From DTU015 sp012837895 (lineage in GTDB: Bacteria; Bacillota; Sulfobacillia; Fermentithermobacillales; Fermentithermobacillaceae), in assembly GCA_050952085.1 (NCBI GenBank), contig JBMNKH010000003.1, forward strand, positions 62,001 through 126,000: a stretch of 64,000 nucleotides of DNA, in the 5' to 3' direction. The notes under the pieces were generated by a model. That model ran no database searches, was not told the origin of the DNA, and was given only the letters and a program-made list of their open reading frames with translations. Made by a program: the position numbers and the translations under genes. Shown piece by piece: positions 61,017 through 64,000 of this stretch. How positions within the stretch are numbered: the stretch's first letter is position 1; every line of letters begins with the position of its first letter.

Positions 61017-61846
61017 CTGTGCTCACCTCCTAACGGTTTGATTAGATGTTTTGAATGGACGGTTTGGCTGACCGTCTGATTGGTTACAGGCCTTCCGGCC
61101 CTTCAGTACTCGGCCTTATAGATCCTGGCCTTACTATCCGGCTCGGGAGTATCGGGGCTGTGAGATCCGGCCCCTAACTACCCGGCCCTCTGGGCCTTTG
61201 GCAAGCCTGCCTTTGAGTACATGTATATGCGGTGGATAAGTATGAAATCATTGCTTGTCGCTTGTCCAGAGAATAACTATCCAGCACACAACATCTACTC
61301 TTGGGCGTGGCCTGTCTCTCGGGTACGGCCTGTACGCTTGAACTGCAGGCACTCTTGGTTTGAAGCTTGTTGTGTTTGCTGTTGCAGATGCTAATACCTA
61401 TATGGTGTGTTCCTTGTTGCCCCATTGCGCGGACCCTTACTCTTCAGGTTGCCCGGCTATCTTTACGACAAGCTACGGGATGAGGTAGACGTGACAAGAT
61501 GGCCTCCGGCGAGTCCATGATAAGGTACGGAATTAGTTGGATACGGCACGCGGATACGGCACGATACTCGCGGCAAGCTGCACAAGTTGCACTGGCAACA
61601 CGTTGCGCTGGCGATCCGTTTCCCAGTGCACCGGGGGATCCATTGTGATAGAATCTACTAGTTGGAGTCGACTAGTTTCAGCCTATTGGTTGGGGTTTTG
61701 AGAGGTCTTAGGAACTGGACCGCTGGATAGGGTGAACATCAGATGCGCGGCAAGAATGGCTGCTGCTTCTGATGTATCCCATTCCGGTGTATCCATTGAC
61801 TTAGAGGTCTGACCATTTGACCGGAAATGTGAAAGGGACTGAGCCG
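61017..61846. other. Divergent intergenic region between module C and the MATE gene
   Basis: About 830 bp. Next to module C (about 61085-61205) the sequence repeats CGGCCYT/GGCCTT at intervals of about 14-18 bases, another degenerate leader tract. The middle shows nothing I can name. Near the MATE side a possible operator lies at 61657-61676. Confidence 0.5.
61649..61676 (+). promoter_or_regulatory. Possible -10 box and operator upstream of the MATE gene
   Basis: TAGAAT (61649-61654) is followed directly by ACTAGT-N8-ACTAGT (61657-61676), two palindromic half-sites 14 bases apart. No good -35 box is seen. It could be a repressor site. Confidence 0.35.
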
Positions 61847-63253
61847 ATGCCGAAGCCGGTTGGGTTTGCACATGAAGCCGGGTTGAACGAACCATCTAAG
61901 CAGGAAATGCGCAGGACCATATTAAACCTTGTGTGGCCTACTACTGTGGAGAGTCTCTTGCAGATGGGTGTCGGTTTAGTAAACACTGCTATAGTCGGAC
62001 ACTTGTCTGCAGTGGCGATAAGCGCTGTGGGACTCTGCAACCGCGTTTCCAGCTTGCTTGCGTGGCCCTTGAATCAGGCTGTGTCCACAGGGGGTACGGT
62101 GCTTGTTGCGCAGTCTATAGGAGCAGGGGATAGGGAAGGAGCCAGGACCCACGCTATCCAAGCGATGCTTTTTGCTTTGGTGAGCATCTCATTAGTGGCT
62201 GTCCTGCTGTTTATATTTGCTGTACCTGCGTTATCTGTTTTTGAGCCCGACCCCGAGGTGCTTGCCACAGGTGTCCGATATCTACGTATCTTTGTCATAG
62301 GGCTCCCGGCTGTCGGGATAATGATGGCAGCAGGCGCTGCCCTGAGGGGCACAGGAAACACACGGAGCCCTATGGTTGTGGCTGTCATGGTCAATATACT
62401 CAACGTAACGCTCAGTTGGATTTTGATTTACGGGAAACTCGGGCTGCCGGCTATGGGTGTGGTCGGTTCCGCTATTTCAACAGTTGTTGCACAGTGGACT
62501 GGTGCCATCATGGCATTACTGATCGTGACGTCAGCCAGGTCAACCCTGGGGATCCGGATTAGAGGGCCGTGGCGGTTTGACCGCGAGGCGTTAAGGCGGG
62601 TACTCAGGATCGGACTACCTGCCTCAGGCGAGTCTTTTGCGTGGCAAGCGGCGTCAGTAATCCTGACTTTCTATGTGACGAGTTTCGGGACCAAGGCTCT
62701 TGCAGCCCACCAGATAGGCTTGAGCGCTGAGTCGCTTTCCTATATGCCTACCGCAGGATTTGAAATAGCGGCTATCGCTTTGGTAGGCCAGTCAATAGGG
62801 GCGGCCAACCTGCGTATGGCAAAGCGATATTCCATCGAACTCGCGAAGATGTGTGCGGTCATAACTGTTTTTACTGCAGGCTTGCTGTTTTTCTTTCCTG
62901 TACCGATTATGGGCCTTCTTGCTGAAGACCCGGAAGTTGTCGCCCTGGGAGCGGTGTACCTTAGGATTATGGCTGTCGCCCAGCTTCCGCAGCAGGTTTC
63001 GTCTGTGCTGAAGGGTGCAATCAGGGGTAATGGGGATACCCGTACGCCGATGTACGTTGCCGGCCTGGGGCTTTGGGGCGTGCGTTTGCCTGTTGCCTAC
63101 CTGTTGGGATTTGTCTTGGGAAGGGGTATTGCGGGCGTCTGGCTGAGCATGTGTCTGGACTTGATAATCCGTTTTGGGCTGATTATGTGGCGGTACAGGG
63201 CGATTCTGTGGATTAAGGAATCGGGTGGCGTGGAGGCCGGGGTGGGCACCTAG
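61847..63253 (+). CDS. MATE-family efflux transporter
   Basis: Cation-coupled multidrug or metabolite exporter of 468 residues with 12 membrane segments. Typical blocks are LVWPTTVESLLQMGVGLVNT, then AIVGHLSAVAISAVGL, AALRGTGNTRSPM and the second-half GAIRGNGDTRTPMYV. I chose the ATG at 61847 with AAAGGGA 8 bases upstream; an in-frame TTG at 61817 is less likely. It stands alone. A minisatellite follows. Confidence 0.9.
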   Translation: MPKPVGFAHEAGLNEPSKQEMRRTILNLVWPTTVESLLQMGVGLVNTAIVGHLSAVAISAVGLCNRVSSLLAWPLNQAVSTGGTVLVAQSIGAGDREGARTHAIQAMLFALVSISLVAVLLFIFAVPALSVFEPDPEVLATGVRYLRIFVIGLPAVGIMMAAGAALRGTGNTRSPMVVAVMVNILNVTLSWILIYGKLGLPAMGVVGSAISTVVAQWTGAIMALLIVTSARSTLGIRIRGPWRFDREALRRVLRIGLPASGESFAWQAASVILTFYVTSFGTKALAAHQIGLSAESLSYMPTAGFEIAAIALVGQSIGAANLRMAKRYSIELAKMCAVITVFTAGLLFFFPVPIMGLLAEDPEVVALGAVYLRIMAVAQLPQQVSSVLKGAIRGNGDTRTPMYVAGLGLWGVRLPVAYLLGFVLGRGIAGVWLSMCLDLIIRFGLIMWRYRAILWIKESGGVEAGVGT

Positions 63254-63322
63254 AAGCGGTGTGCCGGTCTTCTTGAGTCTTGAGCAAATCTTTCCCTCCT
63301 TCTTTGTATCATGGCTTCCTTT

Positions 63323-63740
63323 GGTGCACATGGTGCGCCAATTTGCGGTCGTCTGGTCCCGTCCTAGAGGAAAATGGTGTACGTGGTGCACCATTTTGGG
63401 GTGTTATGGTTCCATTGCGAGTGAAAACGGTGTACGTGGTGAGCCATTTTGCGGTGGTTTGGCTCTTTGTCGGTTGGAAATGGTGCATGTGGTGCACCAT
63501 TTTGGGGTGTTATGGTTCCATTGCGAGTGAAAACGGTGTACGTGGTGAGCCATTTTGCGGTGGTTTGGCTCCTTGTCGGTTGGAAATGGTGCATGTGGTG
63601 CACCATTTTGCGATGGTTTGGCTCCTTGTCGGTTGGAAATGGTGCATGTGGTGCACCATTTTGCGATGGTTTGGCTCCTTATCGGTTGAAAATGGCGTAC
63701 GTGGTGAGCCATTCGTAAGGTGTTCGGGTTGAGATCGCAG
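63323..63740. repeat. 53-bp minisatellite, about eight units
   Basis: Units start at 63323, 63376, 63429, 63482, 63535, 63588, 63641 and 63694, exactly 53 bases apart. Each begins with a core like GGTGCATGTGGTGCACCAT, which is partly self-complementary. The rest of each unit exists in two flavours: TTTTGGGGTGTTATGGTTCC (units 2 and 4) and TTTTGCGGTGGTTTGGCTCC with variants. Since 53 is not a multiple of three, the array is open in several frames on both strands without being a gene. The first and last units are degenerate. Confidence 0.9.
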
Positions 63741-63847
63741 TTGAGTCCATATAATTGTGCAAAACTGATGGCCTCCTGAAAATGAAGGAGCCATGTTCAA
63801 TTCCCTTAGTTAGAATGGAGTAGACAGAAAACCACTCAAGGAGGGAC

Positions 63848-64000
63848 ATGGCTCACTATACGATTACCGTAGATTCGGGACTCTTGCATCAGCGTTTTTC
63901 GGGAAATCTGCATGAACCGGGAGTGGCCAAGCTGCTCGAATCGCATTTTGAACCGGATCTTACAGACCGAGGTCATGTTAGTCCGTCTGATGTGCCACCC
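63848..64000 (+). pseudogene. IS256-like transposase, 5' part, frameshifted, cut by window edge
   Basis: ATG 63848 with AGGAGGG upstream opens MAHYTITVDSGLLHQRFSGN and later GVAKLLES, a typical IS256-family N-terminus. One extra base at 63943-63944 then breaks the frame. Without it, ILNRILQTEV follows, as expected. The remainder lies outside the window. A small hairpin (63770-63777 with 63786-63792) precedes it. The terminal inverted repeat was not identified. Confidence 0.6.

Noticed and set aside
63323..63740. CRISPR array
   Set aside because: The period is regular and a 24-base core repeats, but the intervening 29-base segments are variants of one another and not unique spacers. No cas gene is near.
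63364..63800. Repetitive proteins (VHHVHHF or NGVRGEPF type) on both strands
   Set aside because: They arise because the 53-bp array lacks stops in several frames. The repeat length is not a multiple of three, so the frames cycle.

Overview
The window looks like a chromosome segment of a Gram-positive anaerobe of the Bacillota (Clostridia or a related class). Pointers are purine-rich AGGAGG ribosome-binding sites, frequent TTG and GTG starts, an EcsA/EcsB-like ABC pair, PucR, MarR and TetR regulators, an S-layer-homology remnant and an IS256-like transposase remnant. The enzymes suggest amino-acid, peptide and purine catabolism. I could not place it at genus level. No rRNA, tRNA or CRISPR array was recognised.

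Layout. 1-5 kb: the end of an N-acyl-D-amino-acid deacylase, an ABC exporter pair and a broken kinase gene. 5-16 kb: a YbjQ-like protein with an internal deletion, adenine deaminase, an M28 aminopeptidase, an aldo/keto reductase, an acetyltransferase, an M14 carboxypeptidase and an AstE/AspA-type deacylase. 16.9-25.4 kb: a four-gene membrane module led by a DUF6754 protein (copy A), then an M20 amidohydrolase, a PucR regulator, an Asp/Glu/hydantoin racemase and a DUF1177 protein. 26-31 kb: a small membrane protein, a damaged acetyltransferase and a three-gene ABC exporter. 31.3-34.3 kb: module copy B. 34.4-41 kb: an EcsAB-like pair, glutamate racemase, and a TetR-controlled ABC exporter with one frameshifted permease. 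41-46 kb: ADP-ribosylglycohydrolase, a methyltransferase, an Fe-S DNA glycosylase, a broken nucleotidyltransferase, an S-layer remnant and a cysteine-rich protein. 46-51.2 kb: a MarR/ATPase/FtsX-type permease operon whose permease is frameshifted. 51.4-57 kb: a flavodoxin, a large lipoprotein, gene fragments and a threonine-dehydrogenase-like epimerase. 57.3-61 kb: purC and module copy C on the minus strand. 61.8-64 kb: a MATE transporter, a 53-bp minisatellite and a transposase remnant.

The most interesting element is the four-gene module, present three times with the same gene order. Each copy encodes protein 1 (DUF6754, a soluble domain between two membrane segments, probably cytoplasmic), protein 2 (polytopic), protein 3 (a soluble domain between two membrane segments, probably outside) and protein 4 (polytopic). 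I read it as an undescribed envelope complex, a transporter or sensor, with domains on both faces of the membrane. Copy A sits with amino-acid and amide catabolic genes, which hints at a substrate class but does not prove one.

A second theme is sequence instability. Degenerate short tandem repeats (periods of 14-18, 34, about 42 and 53 bp) fill several leaders and also lie in frame inside three genes. About a dozen genes carry single frameshifts, a nonsense codon or truncations. Some single-base shifts could be sequencing or assembly errors; the gene fragments cannot.
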